This document shows, one piece after another, positions 36,431 to 46,552 of a DNA stretch of 64,000 nt (positions are counted from its first letter, which is position 1; the number at the start of each line of letters is the position of its first letter). This DNA is from Vibrio jasicida CAIM 1864 = LMG 25398 (GTDB lineage Bacteria; Pseudomonadota; Gammaproteobacteria; Enterobacterales; Vibrionaceae), in the NCBI RefSeq assembly GCF_000400365.1, contig NZ_BAOG01000009.1, positions 31,305 through 95,304 on the forward strand, read 5' to 3'. The notes beneath the pieces are model-generated. The model was not told where the DNA came from. It did not search any database and saw only the letters and a list, made by a program, of their open reading frames with translations. The position numbers and the translations under genes are program-made.

Positions 36431-38713
36431 TTATCCGTTTTTTAATATTTTTTTGATGTCGTCCTCATTCTTGTACGAAGAATGAATCTTTATTAGCCCT
36501 TGGTTGATGGCATGTTGGCAAGCGGTTCTTATGTTACCGGTTGCAAAGCTTGCGGCGGGCGCGTTATCAATCGCCTTCAAGAACACCCAATGGCTGTGTT
36601 TATCTTTTAAGCTGACCTCACGGGCAATGTGCGTAGCGAGCAATAATAAGTCGAGCAGTTCTTCATCATTAATGGCGGTGTAGGCACGTGGCAAGAATGG
36701 GTAATCACTGATACCCATACGAATCGTGCGATTCACATGGTGTTTGGCCGCAAACTCATCCACCCAACTTTGGAATTTGTTGAATGTGGCTTCCGCAGAA
36801 GCATCGCGATCAGCATTGGGTTCGATGTACAGTAAGTTTGCATCTGAGAAGTGGTACAAACGTGTTGGTTTCTGGATACGTTCTGCCAAGAACTCACCAA
36901 AAGCCCGCTCTAGTTCCAAACCAGCTTTGTAGCCGTGTTGTACGTACATACTTCGTAAGAATGGTAAGTCGATCATCACAAAGCGTAGGCGGTCGTTGAG
37001 GGGCTCGTGGATCAGTTCGCCCATTTGCCATTGTTCAAACGTATCGCTCGATTTCTTCAACGAACGCGACAGTTTCACGTTCAACATACGTAAGTTACGT
37101 AGACGCGAACGAGAGTGGGTGAAGAGATCATTACGTAGCTTGTCGATTTGTGATGTTTGACGCTGCATGATCACACCACGACGCATGATGAATAAGAACA
37201 TCACCAGCACAGTAATGAACAGGGCGAATGAAATCTTTTGGAACTTGCGATGTTCCATCTCAACTTGTGCAAGCTTGTCCGCTTGGCCGACATAATGAAT
37301 GCTTTGTTCGGCAAACTCTTTTTGCTGGCGAAAGGCATCCTCACTGATTTGGTTAAGTTGCTTTTGCTCTAATCGCACAAGACTGGTGTACTTTTTGTAG
37401 GCTTGTAACGACAGTTGGTATTCGCCTGCTTGCTCATACCCCAAGCCCAGTAGGCGATAAGACTGCTGTTTGATAAAGCCTGTATCGTCCGGTGCCTTCT
37501 CGATCAGGTCGAGTGCTTTTTTCGCATTATTTATGACATTTTTACTTTCATTTTGGTGGTAAGCCAATCCCGATTGCAGTAATGCCGCTTTCGCTTCTAG
37601 TTGTGGTAGGTCTGCGTATGCAAGCAAATCCATAGAGCGGTCAAGGTACTGCTCTGCTAATGCGTAGTTATAAAGCTGGAGATAGGTTGCCGCTAAGCTC
37701 AAACGGATCTTGATAATGCGGTTGATATTCTTACTTGTGCTGTCATGGTCCAGCACGTTGAAGTAGTGCACCAAAGCCAGATTAAATTTACCTTGGTAGA
37801 AATAGATGTCACCCATTTGCTCTAGCACATCGGCCAGAATAGGCGAGCTTGGGTAGCTATCGTAAAAGTCTGCGGCCTGAGAGAGGTACTCGATCGCTTT
37901 GTCATACACGCGGCGTTCTTGAAACAGGCGCGCCAATAAACGATTTACTTTTGCTAAGCGTGCACCGCTGTCGCTCTCGATTGACTGCCAATAGCCGTAT
38001 AGCAGTTCAGAAAGGGCGAGGTTGTACTTTTTATCATTGAGATAAAATTCGCCTACGGCGGTGTGGTAATCAATTAAAATCAGGTCCGAGCGGTTATCTT
38101 TCAGCATGGTTTTAGCTTGTGCGTATAAACGGTCGGCGTTAACGCTATCACCACTGTTTGCTGCCAGTAGCGCACGCTGCATCACCAAGCGATAATGCAC
38201 GCTGTCGGTGCGTTGCAATACAGGGTTGGCGTCTTCAATCTGTTTTTCGATTTGATCGAGTTTTTCTTCTGCGGCTGCGTAGTTTTTGTCATACATCCAA
38301 ATCATTTGGTTGCGCATTAGCTGCACGTCCAGGTTCATGTATGGCAATTGGTATTCTTTGGCAAGACGTTCGGCTTCATCAAGGTTATTGATCGCAGAAC
38401 GAATGTTCCCCATGGTGTAATCGGCTTGGGCAATGATCTTGTGTGCTTCGATGGTACTGCTTGGCGTGCGGATACTGCGATCGGTCTCTTCACGAGACAT
38501 AGCAGACGGGCTTCCGTTCTCTTGACGCTCTGTCAGCTCGCGTTGCAATAGGTAGTTTTTGGCTGCTTGTTTGGCTTGTGAAGGCTCAATCTCAGCAAGT
38601 TGTTGAGCTTCATTAAGTAAAGCGGAAGATAAAATGGTCGCGTGAAGTGGCTGTGCTAGTAATAAGCAAAGAAAGCCAATCAGCCTAAATAGACGCGAAC
38701 TGTCCCAAAACAT
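36431..38713 (-). CDS. TPR-repeat membrane protein with degenerate GGDEF-like C-terminus
   Basis: A 760-residue envelope protein. A signal peptide (to LHA, about residue 25) is followed by a periplasmic region of tetratricopeptide repeats (about 85-445; units such as YDKAIEYLSQAADFY and YQGKFNLALVHYFNV). A membrane segment lies at about 490-515 (ISFALFITVLVMFLFIM), then a coiled linker and a cytoplasmic domain (about 580-725). That domain has GGDEF-like spacing (LRFVMIDLPFLRSMYVQHGYKAG) but the catalytic GGDEF is replaced by HFSDANLLYIE, so it is probably a sensory or binding domain. The layout suggests a signal sensor working with the adjacent diguanylate cyclase (98-base gap, same strand). 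The domain reading is mine. Confidence 0.75.
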   Translation of the reverse strand: MFWDSSRLFRLIGFLCLLLAQPLHATILSSALLNEAQQLAEIEPSQAKQAAKNYLLQRELTERQENGSPSAMSREETDRSIRTPSSTIEAHKIIAQADYTMGNIRSAINNLDEAERLAKEYQLPYMNLDVQLMRNQMIWMYDKNYAAAEEKLDQIEKQIEDANPVLQRTDSVHYRLVMQRALLAANSGDSVNADRLYAQAKTMLKDNRSDLILIDYHTAVGEFYLNDKKYNLALSELLYGYWQSIESDSGARLAKVNRLLARLFQERRVYDKAIEYLSQAADFYDSYPSSPILADVLEQMGDIYFYQGKFNLALVHYFNVLDHDSTSKNINRIIKIRLSLAATYLQLYNYALAEQYLDRSMDLLAYADLPQLEAKAALLQSGLAYHQNESKNVINNAKKALDLIEKAPDDTGFIKQQSYRLLGLGYEQAGEYQLSLQAYKKYTSLVRLEQKQLNQISEDAFRQQKEFAEQSIHYVGQADKLAQVEMEHRKFQKISFALFITVLVMFLFIMRRGVIMQRQTSQIDKLRNDLFTHSRSRLRNLRMLNVKLSRSLKKSSDTFEQWQMGELIHEPLNDRLRFVMIDLPFLRSMYVQHGYKAGLELERAFGEFLAERIQKPTRLYHFSDANLLYIEPNADRDASAEATFNKFQSWVDEFAAKHHVNRTIRMGISDYPFLPRAYTAINDEELLDLLLLATHIAREVSLKDKHSHWVFLKAIDNAPAASFATGNIRTACQHAINQGLIKIHSSYKNEDDIKKILKNG

Positions 38714-38769
38714 CCTTTTCGTTCCCTCGAACTGTGTCGTAAATTACGTGTTTTTGAATAAACAATAGT

Positions 38770-38812
38770 AGAGAAAAACGCCCAGCAATCCAACAGATAG
38801 CTGAGCGTTTTT
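38770..38812 (-). terminator. Terminator of queF
   Basis: AAAAACGCCCAGC pairs with GCTGAGCGTTTTT with one mismatch; on the reverse strand it ends in GGGCGTTTTTCTC. Confidence 0.7.
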
Positions 38813-38873
38813 GAGTATTTAAGCAATTAGTTTTTGAGTGTGGAACTCAAGCACTTTTGATTCTCTACTCAGA

Positions 38874-39719
38874 TTACTGACGCGCCATGCGGTTATTGTG
38901 CGCGGGCTTGTCTTGTTCCGTTGAACGGTAAGGGTTGATATCCAAACCACCACGACGTGTGTAACGTGCAAATACCGTCAGTTTTGTTGGCTGGCAGTAC
39001 TTCATCAAGTCAGTGAAAATGCGCTCAACACATTGCTCGTGGAACTCGTTGTGCTCACGGAATGAAACCAGGTAACGAAGCAACTTTTCACGATCAAGCT
39101 TGGCGCCTTGGTAGCGAATTTCTACGCTGCCCCAGTCTGGTTGGTTGGTGATCAAACAGTTAGATTTTAGTAGATGGCTGTGAAGAATTTCTTCTACTTG
39201 CTCATCACCAGCAGCACCTTCAAGCAGTGCAGCGTCAAAATCGTAGCTGGTAATTTCGATGTCTTGAGCGTCAATACACTCGCCTTCCATTGTCACGATA
39301 GGTTGGTTGGTGTAATGAGTTACTGGGTTTACTTCCACAAGTACTTGCTCACCTGCGCATGCCGATAGGTCTTGCGTCAAACGCTCAGTCACTTCTTCCC
39401 AAGTAGCGAAACGCGTTTGGTTGTAGCTGTTTAAGTACAGTTTGAACGACTTTGACTCAATCAAGTTTGCGCTTGTTGCTGGAATGTACACTTCGCCAAC
39501 CGCAACTTGAGGCAAGCCTTTGCTGTTTAGCCAAGATAGCTCGTACAGTGTCCAAATGTCGTGGCCCATAAACGGTAGGCTGTCGCCAAGTTCAAGGTCG
39601 TCACGGTTTAAGCTGCGAGGAACAGGTTGCAGCAAGCTCGCGTCGTATTGGTTTGCGTACTCGGTCTTTTTACCCAGAGTCAGGCCAGCAAGCTCTTTAG
39701 CGTCAGAATATTTGCTCAT
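38874..39719 (-). CDS. queF: NADPH-dependent 7-cyano-7-deazaguanine reductase
   Basis: QueF reduces preQ0 to preQ1, a step toward queuosine in tRNA. The 281-residue length shows the long, two-module YqcD form. The catalytic Cys is in [15 protein letters not shown] and the substrate Glu/His region is [11 protein letters not shown]. It lies divergent from syd, an arrangement kept in E. coli. Confidence 0.96.
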   Translation of the reverse strand: MSKYSDAKELAGLTLGKKTEYANQYDASLLQPVPRSLNRDDLELGDSLPFMGHDIWTLYELSWLNSKGLPQVAVGEVYIPATSANLIESKSFKLYLNSYNQTRFATWEEVTERLTQDLSACAGEQVLVEVNPVTHYTNQPIVTMEGECIDAQDIEITSYDFDAALLEGAAGDEQVEEILHSHLLKSNCLITNQPDWGSVEIRYQGAKLDREKLLRYLVSFREHNEFHEQCVERIFTDLMKYCQPTKLTVFARYTRRGGLDINPYRSTEQDKPAHNNRMARQ

Positions 39720-39826
39720 ACTTTGTGGTCGTTTTCGATTAGAATGGCGAGAATTTTACTGAATCCGCTGATTAATTGCCATCCGGCAGATACCGCAACC
39801 TGATAAAAACAAACCAGGAGACCTTC

Positions 39827-40372
39827 ATGACCCAAACCGTTCCTCAGGCTCTACAGGATTTTAGCCTGCGCTACCAACAAGCTTGGCAAGACAAACACAA
39901 CGAACTGCCACGCAGTGAAGAGCTTGCTGATCTTGTTTCTCCATGTGTAGAAGAGAAACGCGATGAGGTCGTTTTGTGGAAATCGGCTCCACGTGAAGAG
40001 ATGGCAGACTTCACCAACGTTGAGAATGCAATTGAATTGACGTTGCATGAAGACATTAAGCTTTTCTATGGTTCGCAATACAGCGCAGATATGGACGCGA
40101 CTTGGCAAGGCAATGAACTGACACTGCTGCAAGTTTGGAGTGACGATGACTTTACTCGTCTGCAAGAGAACATTCTTGGTCACCTGGTGACTCAGCGTCG
40201 TTTAAAACTAAAGCCGACGGTATTTATTGCAGCGACTGATGCCGAGCTGGATGTGATTTCAATCTGTAACTTAACGGGTAATGTGATTCTTGAGCGCTTG
40301 GGTTCTGATAAACGTGACGTATTGGCTGAAACACTGACCGAGTTTCTAAGCAAACTTGAGGCAGCGGTGTAA
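39827..40372 (+). CDS. syd: SecY-interacting protein Syd
   Basis: Syd binds SecY at the cytoplasmic face of the inner membrane and is thought to monitor SecYEG assembly. The 181-residue length from the ATG at 39827 equals E. coli Syd; AGGAG precedes this ATG at 8 bases. An upstream in-frame start at 39776 would add a non-conserved extension and is rejected. Conserved features include [14 protein letters not shown] and LQVWSDDDF. Confidence 0.94.
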   Translation: MTQTVPQALQDFSLRYQQAWQDKHNELPRSEELADLVSPCVEEKRDEVVLWKSAPREEMADFTNVENAIELTLHEDIKLFYGSQYSADMDATWQGNELTLLQVWSDDDFTRLQENILGHLVTQRRLKLKPTVFIAATDAELDVISICNLTGNVILERLGSDKRDVLAETLTEFLSKLEAAV

Positions 40373-40374
40373 GC

Positions 40375-41151
40375 ATGTACGTTGTTGAGTTGCAGTTTGA
40401 GTGTTTTGATAACACTACCGTAAGCGCCGTAGATAAAGCGATTAATGGTCTGATGGACGCACTGCGTTACAACGGACAAGTTCTGGGTCGTGAATTTCCT
40501 ATCGTAATGGGTGATGGCGAGTTTTATGTTCGCGTCGTTTGCCCAGAGCAAGACAGTTTGCATCCTCGCTACCATTCTGATTTCGTCAAAGTGTGCATGA
40601 ATCGTTTGTCGGAAGCGTCGTTGCTTGCGCCGAAAATGCGCATGTTGGGTCGTGATTTGAATTCAGAAGAAGCGGCTGAAGAAGAGACTCCAAGTTGGCA
40701 AGTACTTTACACCACGTACGTGCATACCTGCTCTCCACTGCGCAGTGGTGAGACGCTGTTGCCAATTCCACTTTACCGTAATGGGGCAACACTGAATGGT
40801 GACCATAAAGCGGTGGTGAAATGGCAAACCGAATGGCAAGCGTGTGATGAAATCCAAATGGCGGGTGGTTGCCGCGCTGAACACGCTGCGCTGCATGAAA
40901 TTTGCGACTCAGACAGTGTGTTGTTCCGCCGTGGTTGGGATTTGCGTGGCCGTATTGAATACATCACCAAGATTCCAACGTACTACTACCAATACCGCGT
41001 CGGTGGTGAGTCACTTGAAGCGGAAAAAGCGCGCAAGTGTCCAAAATGTGGTGGTGACTGGTTACTCGACGAACCGCTGCACGACATTTTCTACTTTAAG
41101 TGTGACGATTGCCGAATTGTCTCCAACATCTCTTGGGACCACATCAAGTAG
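40375..41151 (+). CDS. DUF2310 zinc-ribbon protein
   Basis: A 258-residue cytoplasmic protein resembling DUF2310, a family described as zinc-ribbon-containing and possibly nucleic-acid-binding. The C-terminal zinc ribbon is clear: CPKCGG at about 220-225 and CDDC about 20 residues later. The N-terminal 200 residues show no recognised domain. It starts two bases after the syd stop, so both are likely co-transcribed. The function is unknown. Confidence 0.85.
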   Translation: MYVVELQFECFDNTTVSAVDKAINGLMDALRYNGQVLGREFPIVMGDGEFYVRVVCPEQDSLHPRYHSDFVKVCMNRLSEASLLAPKMRMLGRDLNSEEAAEEETPSWQVLYTTYVHTCSPLRSGETLLPIPLYRNGATLNGDHKAVVKWQTEWQACDEIQMAGGCRAEHAALHEICDSDSVLFRRGWDLRGRIEYITKIPTYYYQYRVGGESLEAEKARKCPKCGGDWLLDEPLHDIFYFKCDDCRIVSNISWDHIK

Positions 41152-41162
41152 TCTATTCTTTC

Positions 41163-41188
41163 AAGCTGGCGTCTATGCCAGCTTTTTT
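41163..41188 (+). terminator. Intrinsic terminator of syd-DUF2310
   Basis: AAGCTGGC / GCCAGCTT stem with a short loop and a following T run. Confidence 0.88.
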
Positions 41189-41468
41189 CTATCGATATAA
41201 ATGAATCAAACCTGATCAGTAAAATTATCTATTATTGATTTTATCAATATATTGATTCAAAAAGCATTTTCACTGACCATTCCTCTCATCCCCTTGATTG
41301 TGATCTTTGTTCATATTCAAAGAAAAATGTAACTCAGTTGCATGCTTTATAAGCATTGAAACGTTTGCTTCTCAAAAAATTAAAATAACATCCATATCCT
41401 TTTTAAGGTTTTGGGAAGAGGGCCCCTTCCGAAAATATATATAAAAAAATAATCTGGAAGGAATTGTG
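41189..41468 (+). promoter_or_regulatory. Upstream region of the 5'-nucleotidase gene
   Basis: The spacer is AT-rich. It holds a weak CRP-like sequence (TGTGATCTTTGTTCAT, 41299-41314) and a GC-rich near-perfect inverted repeat GGAAGAGG-GC-CCCCTTCC at 41413-41430, followed by an A/T stretch. The inverted repeat sits about 40 bases before the gene and may be an operator or mRNA hairpin. No ORF is seen. Confidence 0.4.
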
Positions 41469-43664
41469 ATGACATTATTTAAACGAAGCCTCGTCTGTAT
41501 TGCTGTTGTCGGCCTGATGGCTGGCTGTAATGACGACGATACGAAATACGTAGAAGTTCCATCGGACTACAGCCCTGTAGTCGCAGAAGGCAAAACACTG
41601 ACTAACACGCCTGATGTGGTTGTGAAAGGTGAAGCGACACAAGCTGATGAAGTCACCATCGCTATTGCGGCTACATCTGACCTACATGGTCGTTTATTCG
41701 GTTTTGACTATGCATTGAATGCGGAAGATGACGACGCTGGTATTACGCGAATTGCGACTCTGCTTGCTGACCAAAAAGCGGCGCACCCAAATATGATCCT
41801 GATTGATATCGGTGATACGGTTCAGGGCAACTCCGCGCAGCTATTCAACGATGATCCAACTCACCCAGTAGTCGAGAGTATGAACTCTCTTGGTTTTGAT
41901 GTTTGGGTACCTGGCAACCATGAATTCAACTTTGAGCGTTCGTTTGTCGATCGCAACCTCGATCATTTTAATGGTGCGGTACTGTCTTCAAACATCAAAT
42001 GGGAAAGCAACGATGTGAACTACATTCGTGCGTTCCAAATGTTTGAAGTGGAAGGCGTGAAAGTGGCGATCGTTGGTCTAACGCCATCGAACGTCCCGAA
42101 CTGGGAAGCATCTGCGCCGGATCACTTCAAAGGTTTGAAGTTTGAGAACGAATTGGATGCCACTAAAGAAGCGGTTGACCAACTGGTGTCTAAATACAAT
42201 CCAGACGTGATTGTTGGTGCACTTCACCTTGGTCGCCAAGAAGATGGTGGTGTGGGTGTTTACGAAATCGCGTCAGCAATGGCGGATAAATTCGATGTCA
42301 TCTTAGCGGGTCACGAACACGCGAACTACATCGAGCAAGTGAATGCTGATGGCACGGTTACCCCAATCAGTAAATCAACATCAGAAATCGGCGGTGAAAA
42401 TACGTTGATTGAAGACAAAACCAAGTCTGGTGAATACAACCAAGACAACCGCGTGCAAAGCGTCAAAATCATTGAGCCGGGCAAGTGGGGGGCTTACCTT
42501 GCGAAAGCTGAGATTCAACTGAAGAAAGTTGATGATAAGTGGACAATGGAAGACACCACATTGACCAACATCGGTACGAAGAAAGTGGAACAAGAGCAAG
42601 CGCTGCAAGCGAAATTCCAATACGTGCATGATATCTCGGTTGAAGACGCAACTCGTGAGCTTGGTCGTGTAACGGGTGACTTCACACCAAGCGCAACTGG
42701 CTTCCCAGATGAAGCGACAGCGACGGATTACAACTACACCGCAGAGCGTCTGTACTCGACGATTCACCTTGCGAAAGTCGTTGATACACCGTTGATGGAC
42801 GTGATTAACCAAATCCAAATGCAGAAAATCGAAGATGCGGTTGGTGAAGGTAATGGTGCGGTTGTGTCTGCTGCGTCGTTGTTCTCAGATCAATCTAACC
42901 TGATCGATGGCGAAGTGTACACCAAAGGCAAATCGACCAACTTGTACAAGTACGATAACACCTTGCTTGGCGTTGAGATGACAGGTGCAAACCTGAAACG
43001 CTTCATTGAGTGGTCATACTCTTACTTCAACCAGTATCAACCGGGTGACATTACGGTGTCGTTTAAGAAAGGCGCGCCAGCTTACCTATACGACCAATTT
43101 GATGGTGACATCGAGTTCACTGTAGATCTAAGCAAACCGTCGCTAGAGTTGGATGAAAACAACACGGTGACTAATGAAGGTAGCCGCGTGAATATCACCA
43201 GCATTGGTGGCGAGCAGTTCGATCCAAACGCGACTTACAAAGTGGCGATGAACAGCTACCGCTTTGGTTCGCAAATCCAGAAGTTTGGTTGGGCGAGCAA
43301 AGACGATGTGTTCTATGACTCAGTGAATGAACAAGTGTACGCAATTCGCGACATGCTGACGGAGTATGTTGAAGAGAACAAAGGTATCAACGTGGCAGAT
43401 TTCAGTGGCAGCGTGGGTAACTGGTCATTCACTCAATACCTACCAAGTGGTGACATCACGACACTGCGTGAGGGCGAAGGCAAAGCGCTGTGGGATCAAT
43501 TGAAGAATATGGAAATCTGTGTCTCGATTGACTTGGAAAACCCAAAGTACCCAGCGATTGTTAAGTCTGTGAACATCAATGATTCGTCTAGCTACTTTGT
43601 TAACCCTAACAAAGACGCGGCGACCCTTGATGAGAAAATAGCAGGTTGTAATCCAACTCATTAA
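41469..43664 (+). CDS. Lipoprotein 5'-nucleotidase / 2',3'-cyclic phosphodiesterase family
   Basis: A 731-residue lipoprotein (lipobox LMAGC, Cys about residue 20) of the UshA/CpdB metallophosphatase family, expected in the periplasm or on the outer membrane. The calcineurin-like metal motifs are visible in order: ATSDLHGR, IDIGDTVQGN, PGNHEFN and LAGHEH. A 5'-nucleotidase C-terminal domain follows (about 395-680). The ATG at 41469 is 6-7 bases after GGAAGGAA and preferred to the GTG one codon before. Substrate (nucleotides or cyclic nucleotides) is not evident. Confidence 0.88.
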   Translation: MTLFKRSLVCIAVVGLMAGCNDDDTKYVEVPSDYSPVVAEGKTLTNTPDVVVKGEATQADEVTIAIAATSDLHGRLFGFDYALNAEDDDAGITRIATLLADQKAAHPNMILIDIGDTVQGNSAQLFNDDPTHPVVESMNSLGFDVWVPGNHEFNFERSFVDRNLDHFNGAVLSSNIKWESNDVNYIRAFQMFEVEGVKVAIVGLTPSNVPNWEASAPDHFKGLKFENELDATKEAVDQLVSKYNPDVIVGALHLGRQEDGGVGVYEIASAMADKFDVILAGHEHANYIEQVNADGTVTPISKSTSEIGGENTLIEDKTKSGEYNQDNRVQSVKIIEPGKWGAYLAKAEIQLKKVDDKWTMEDTTLTNIGTKKVEQEQALQAKFQYVHDISVEDATRELGRVTGDFTPSATGFPDEATATDYNYTAERLYSTIHLAKVVDTPLMDVINQIQMQKIEDAVGEGNGAVVSAASLFSDQSNLIDGEVYTKGKSTNLYKYDNTLLGVEMTGANLKRFIEWSYSYFNQYQPGDITVSFKKGAPAYLYDQFDGDIEFTVDLSKPSLELDENNTVTNEGSRVNITSIGGEQFDPNATYKVAMNSYRFGSQIQKFGWASKDDVFYDSVNEQVYAIRDMLTEYVEENKGINVADFSGSVGNWSFTQYLPSGDITTLREGEGKALWDQLKNMEICVSIDLENPKYPAIVKSVNINDSSSYFVNPNKDAATLDEKIAGCNPTH

Positions 43665-43754
43665 TCCTGCATGTGGGCGCGGTAGTTTTACCGCGCCTAA
43701 TTTTACTCGCTTAAGACAAAACCGGTTTGAGTGAGTGATGTAGAAGAGTGCTTC

Positions 43755-44945
43755 ATGATCAAAAGAATCTATAACCGATGGGGTTTCACCCTGCTGATTA
43801 CCCTTATCTCCACGCTTATCTTCCAGTTTTCTTCTTCGTGGAGTGAAGATTTCCGTCCTAAATCTCGTCAGCAACAAGAGTTTGTTGAAGCGACCGTCAC
43901 GCGTTCGATCTCAAACCATGTTGCGCCCGATCCGCTCGTGCCGGATGTGATGACAGGTAAGCAAGTCTTCATGGCAAAAATCCTTGATGGAGAGAGTGAA
44001 GGCTTAGAGGTGGAAGTCACCAATCCTCTTAGTCGCCAGCACAACGTGTATGTCAGTGAAGGCGATACCTTCATCATGATGATCCGTGAAACCACCAATG
44101 GCACCGTCTATTGGGCGTATAACCACAAACGATCAGACGCGATTTACCTGATGCTTGCGCTGTTTTGCGCGCTGCTGCTGAGCTTTGGCAAGAAAGAGGG
44201 CATCAACTCAATGGTTGCTCTTTATTTCACTGCTGCCTTGATCGTTGGCGTGTTGGTGCCGAGTATTTTTGCGGGTTGGAATCCGATGTTGGTCAGTATC
44301 TTATTGATGGTGGTGATCATCGTGGTCAGCTTTATTCTCGTTTCTGGCTATAACCGTAAGAGTTTATGTGCCATGGGCGGCACGTTATTGGGCGTGATCG
44401 CCGCAGGTGTAATGGCGCAGTGGTTTGGTGAAATGGCGCACTTGTCGGGCATTTACCTCGACAAAGGCGAAGACGTTATTTATCTAACGTCGGTGAAAAT
44501 GGGCATTCGCTGGTTGATGTTCGTGACGATTGTCGTTGCTGCGCTTGGCGCCGTTATGGACGTTGCGATTTCGATTGCATCGGCGTATGCGGAGCTGCAA
44601 CAAACCGACCCTAAACTCAAACCAAAGCAGTTGGTTAGAGCGTCGATGAATATTGGTCGAGACATCATGGGCACCATGACTAACACCTTGATCTTGGCGT
44701 TTGCTGGCGGCTCATTGACGACCATCATGATGGTGTGGGGGCTTAACATGCCAGCGAGCCAGTTTATGAACATGCCGCTGGTGGGACTTGCGGTGGTGAA
44801 TGCGTTAGCGGGCAGTGTAGGCATTGTGCTTACTATCCCTTTTACTGCATTTTTAGCGCCTTATGTGTTTAAACATCCGCAAGTGGATACGCAGCCAGAA
44901 CAGGAGCAAAAGAAGGTTGAGCAAGACGAAATTCAGCTGTTTTAA
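43755..44945 (+). CDS. YibE/F family membrane protein
   Basis: A 396-residue inner-membrane protein of the YibE/F family, function unknown. An N-terminal anchor (about 8-28) precedes a soluble segment of some 90 residues (VFMAKILDGESEGLEVEVTN), then about seven to eight membrane helices in the C-terminal two thirds, with GAVMDVAISIASA and GRDIMGTMTNTLILAF typical of the family. The ATG at 43755 is preferred over a GTG at 43731. It starts 90 bases after the nucleotidase gene and may share its transcript. Confidence 0.88.
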   Translation: MIKRIYNRWGFTLLITLISTLIFQFSSSWSEDFRPKSRQQQEFVEATVTRSISNHVAPDPLVPDVMTGKQVFMAKILDGESEGLEVEVTNPLSRQHNVYVSEGDTFIMMIRETTNGTVYWAYNHKRSDAIYLMLALFCALLLSFGKKEGINSMVALYFTAALIVGVLVPSIFAGWNPMLVSILLMVVIIVVSFILVSGYNRKSLCAMGGTLLGVIAAGVMAQWFGEMAHLSGIYLDKGEDVIYLTSVKMGIRWLMFVTIVVAALGAVMDVAISIASAYAELQQTDPKLKPKQLVRASMNIGRDIMGTMTNTLILAFAGGSLTTIMMVWGLNMPASQFMNMPLVGLAVVNALAGSVGIVLTIPFTAFLAPYVFKHPQVDTQPEQEQKKVEQDEIQLF

Positions 44946-44975
44946 CGATATAAAACCGCAATGAAAATAAATGCA

Positions 44976-45005
44976 AAAAGGGCGCTCCGATGAGCGCCCT
45001 TTTTA
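44976..45005. terminator. Bidirectional terminator between the YibE/F gene and metQ
   Basis: AAAAAGGGCGCTC / GAGCGCCCTTTTT, a 13-bp perfect stem with a CGAT loop, flanked by A and T runs. Confidence 0.94.
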
Positions 45006-45032
45006 AGTTTCAAGTGTTGTAGAAAGAGGGGA

Positions 45033-45842
45033 TTACCAACCTTTAACTACGCCACCTTTGAAGATGTCTTTCGCTGCTTCGTAAACTTCATCAGTTTGGT
45101 ATGCTTTCACGAAGTTTTGTACGTTAGCGGCTTGAACATTGTCTTCACGAGCAACGATTAGGTTTACGTATGGAGACTCTTTGTCTTCTACGAAGATACC
45201 GTCACGCTCAGGTGTTAGGTCGATTGAGCTTGCGTAAGTCGTGTTGATGATAGAAATCGCTACGTCATCAAGAGAACGTGGAAGTTGTGCTGCATCTAGC
45301 TCCACGATAGTGATGTTTTTTGGGTTACCAACGATGTCACGTACAGTTGCTTGTAGACCAACGCCATCACGCAGTTCGATCAAACCTTGTTGCTCAAGAA
45401 GTAGAAGAGAACGACCAAGGTTTGTTGGATCGTTTGGTACCGCGATACGAGCGCCATCTTCGATCTCATCAACCGATTTAACTTGCTTAGAGTAACCCGC
45501 AATTGGGTATACGAAAGAGTTGCCAGCCGTTACTAGCTTGTAGCCACGGTCAGTTACTTGCTGGTCTAGGTATGGCTTGTGTTGGAACGCGTTTGCGTCG
45601 ATTGAGCCATCATCTAGCGCAGCGTTTGGTGTAACGTAATCAGTGAACGTCACCAACTCAACATCCAAGTTGTATTTCTCTTTCGCAACTTTTGCTGCTA
45701 CTTCAGCAACTTGAGCCTCTGCACCCGCCATTACGCCAACTTTTACTTTGTTTGCGTCGACTTCTTTATCACCACAACCTGCTAGAACAAGTGCAGAAGC
45801 GGCAGTGGCTACAGTCAAAAGACTCTTAAGGCTAAATTTCAT
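45033..45842 (-). CDS. metQ: Methionine ABC transporter, substrate-binding lipoprotein MetQ
   Basis: MetQ captures D- and L-methionine in the periplasm for MetNI. The 269-residue protein has a lipobox (LVLAGC, Cys about residue 23) and the NlpA-family core (LDVELVTFTDYVTPNAALDDG, DANAFQHKPYLD). It is the last gene of metN-metI-metQ on the reverse strand. Confidence 0.96.
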   Translation of the reverse strand: MKFSLKSLLTVATAASALVLAGCGDKEVDANKVKVGVMAGAEAQVAEVAAKVAKEKYNLDVELVTFTDYVTPNAALDDGSIDANAFQHKPYLDQQVTDRGYKLVTAGNSFVYPIAGYSKQVKSVDEIEDGARIAVPNDPTNLGRSLLLLEQQGLIELRDGVGLQATVRDIVGNPKNITIVELDAAQLPRSLDDVAISIINTTYASSIDLTPERDGIFVEDKESPYVNLIVAREDNVQAANVQNFVKAYQTDEVYEAAKDIFKGGVVKGW

Positions 45843-45874
45843 CTTTATCTCCTTATAATTGGTATTTTCAATTC

Positions 45875-46552
45875 TTATCTGTGGTCTACACGGCGTACGA
45901 TTGCATCACCGATAGACTGAATAATTTGTACTAGTACAATTAGCATCACGACAGTCACGGCCATGATAACGACATCATAACGGTGGAAGCCATAACGGAT
46001 GGCTACGTCACCAAGACCGCCGCCGCCTACCGTCCCCGCCATTGCTGAATAGCTTACTAGTGTTACTAGGGTAATGGTCACTGAGTTAACAATAGTCGGC
46101 ATTGCTTCAGGAAGCAGAACTTTTGTGATGATTTGAGTTGGGGTTGCGCCCATAGACTGAGCGGCTTCCACTAGGCCTGTCGGTACTTCCAGTAAAGCAC
46201 CCTCGATCAGACGTGCCACAAATGGGATTGCACCAATCGTGAGTGGAACAATCGCTGCCGTTGTACCAATAAACGTACCGACAAGCAGCTTGGTTACTGG
46301 AATAATTGCAACCATCAATACTAGGAAAGGCACTGAACGGCCAATATTGACTATCGCGCCAAGAACGCCATTTAGCTTGGTGTTTTCAAGCAAGCCACCT
46401 TTTTTAGTGGTATGCAGAATCACACCAAGAGGGATGCCAACCGCGAAACCAACGATGCCAGCAACTGCCACCATGTAAAAGGTTTCCCACGTTGCGCCCA
46501 AAAGTAGGTTGCTGTTTAAGCTCAGCCATTCAGAAATCGTATTAAAGGACAT
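45875..46552 (-). CDS. metI: Methionine ABC transporter permease MetI
   Basis: MetI is the inner-membrane channel subunit of the methionine importer. It has five predicted helices and the ABC-coupling EAA loop ([24 protein letters not shown], given here as key region about residues 130-153). The ATG at 46552 gives 225 residues; a TTG two codons earlier is an alternative. The start overlaps the metN stop by about 10 bases, indicating coupled translation. Confidence 0.95.
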   Translation of the reverse strand: MSFNTISEWLSLNSNLLLGATWETFYMVAVAGIVGFAVGIPLGVILHTTKKGGLLENTKLNGVLGAIVNIGRSVPFLVLMVAIIPVTKLLVGTFIGTTAAIVPLTIGAIPFVARLIEGALLEVPTGLVEAAQSMGATPTQIITKVLLPEAMPTIVNSVTITLVTLVSYSAMAGTVGGGGLGDVAIRYGFHRYDVVIMAVTVVMLIVLVQIIQSIGDAIVRRVDHR

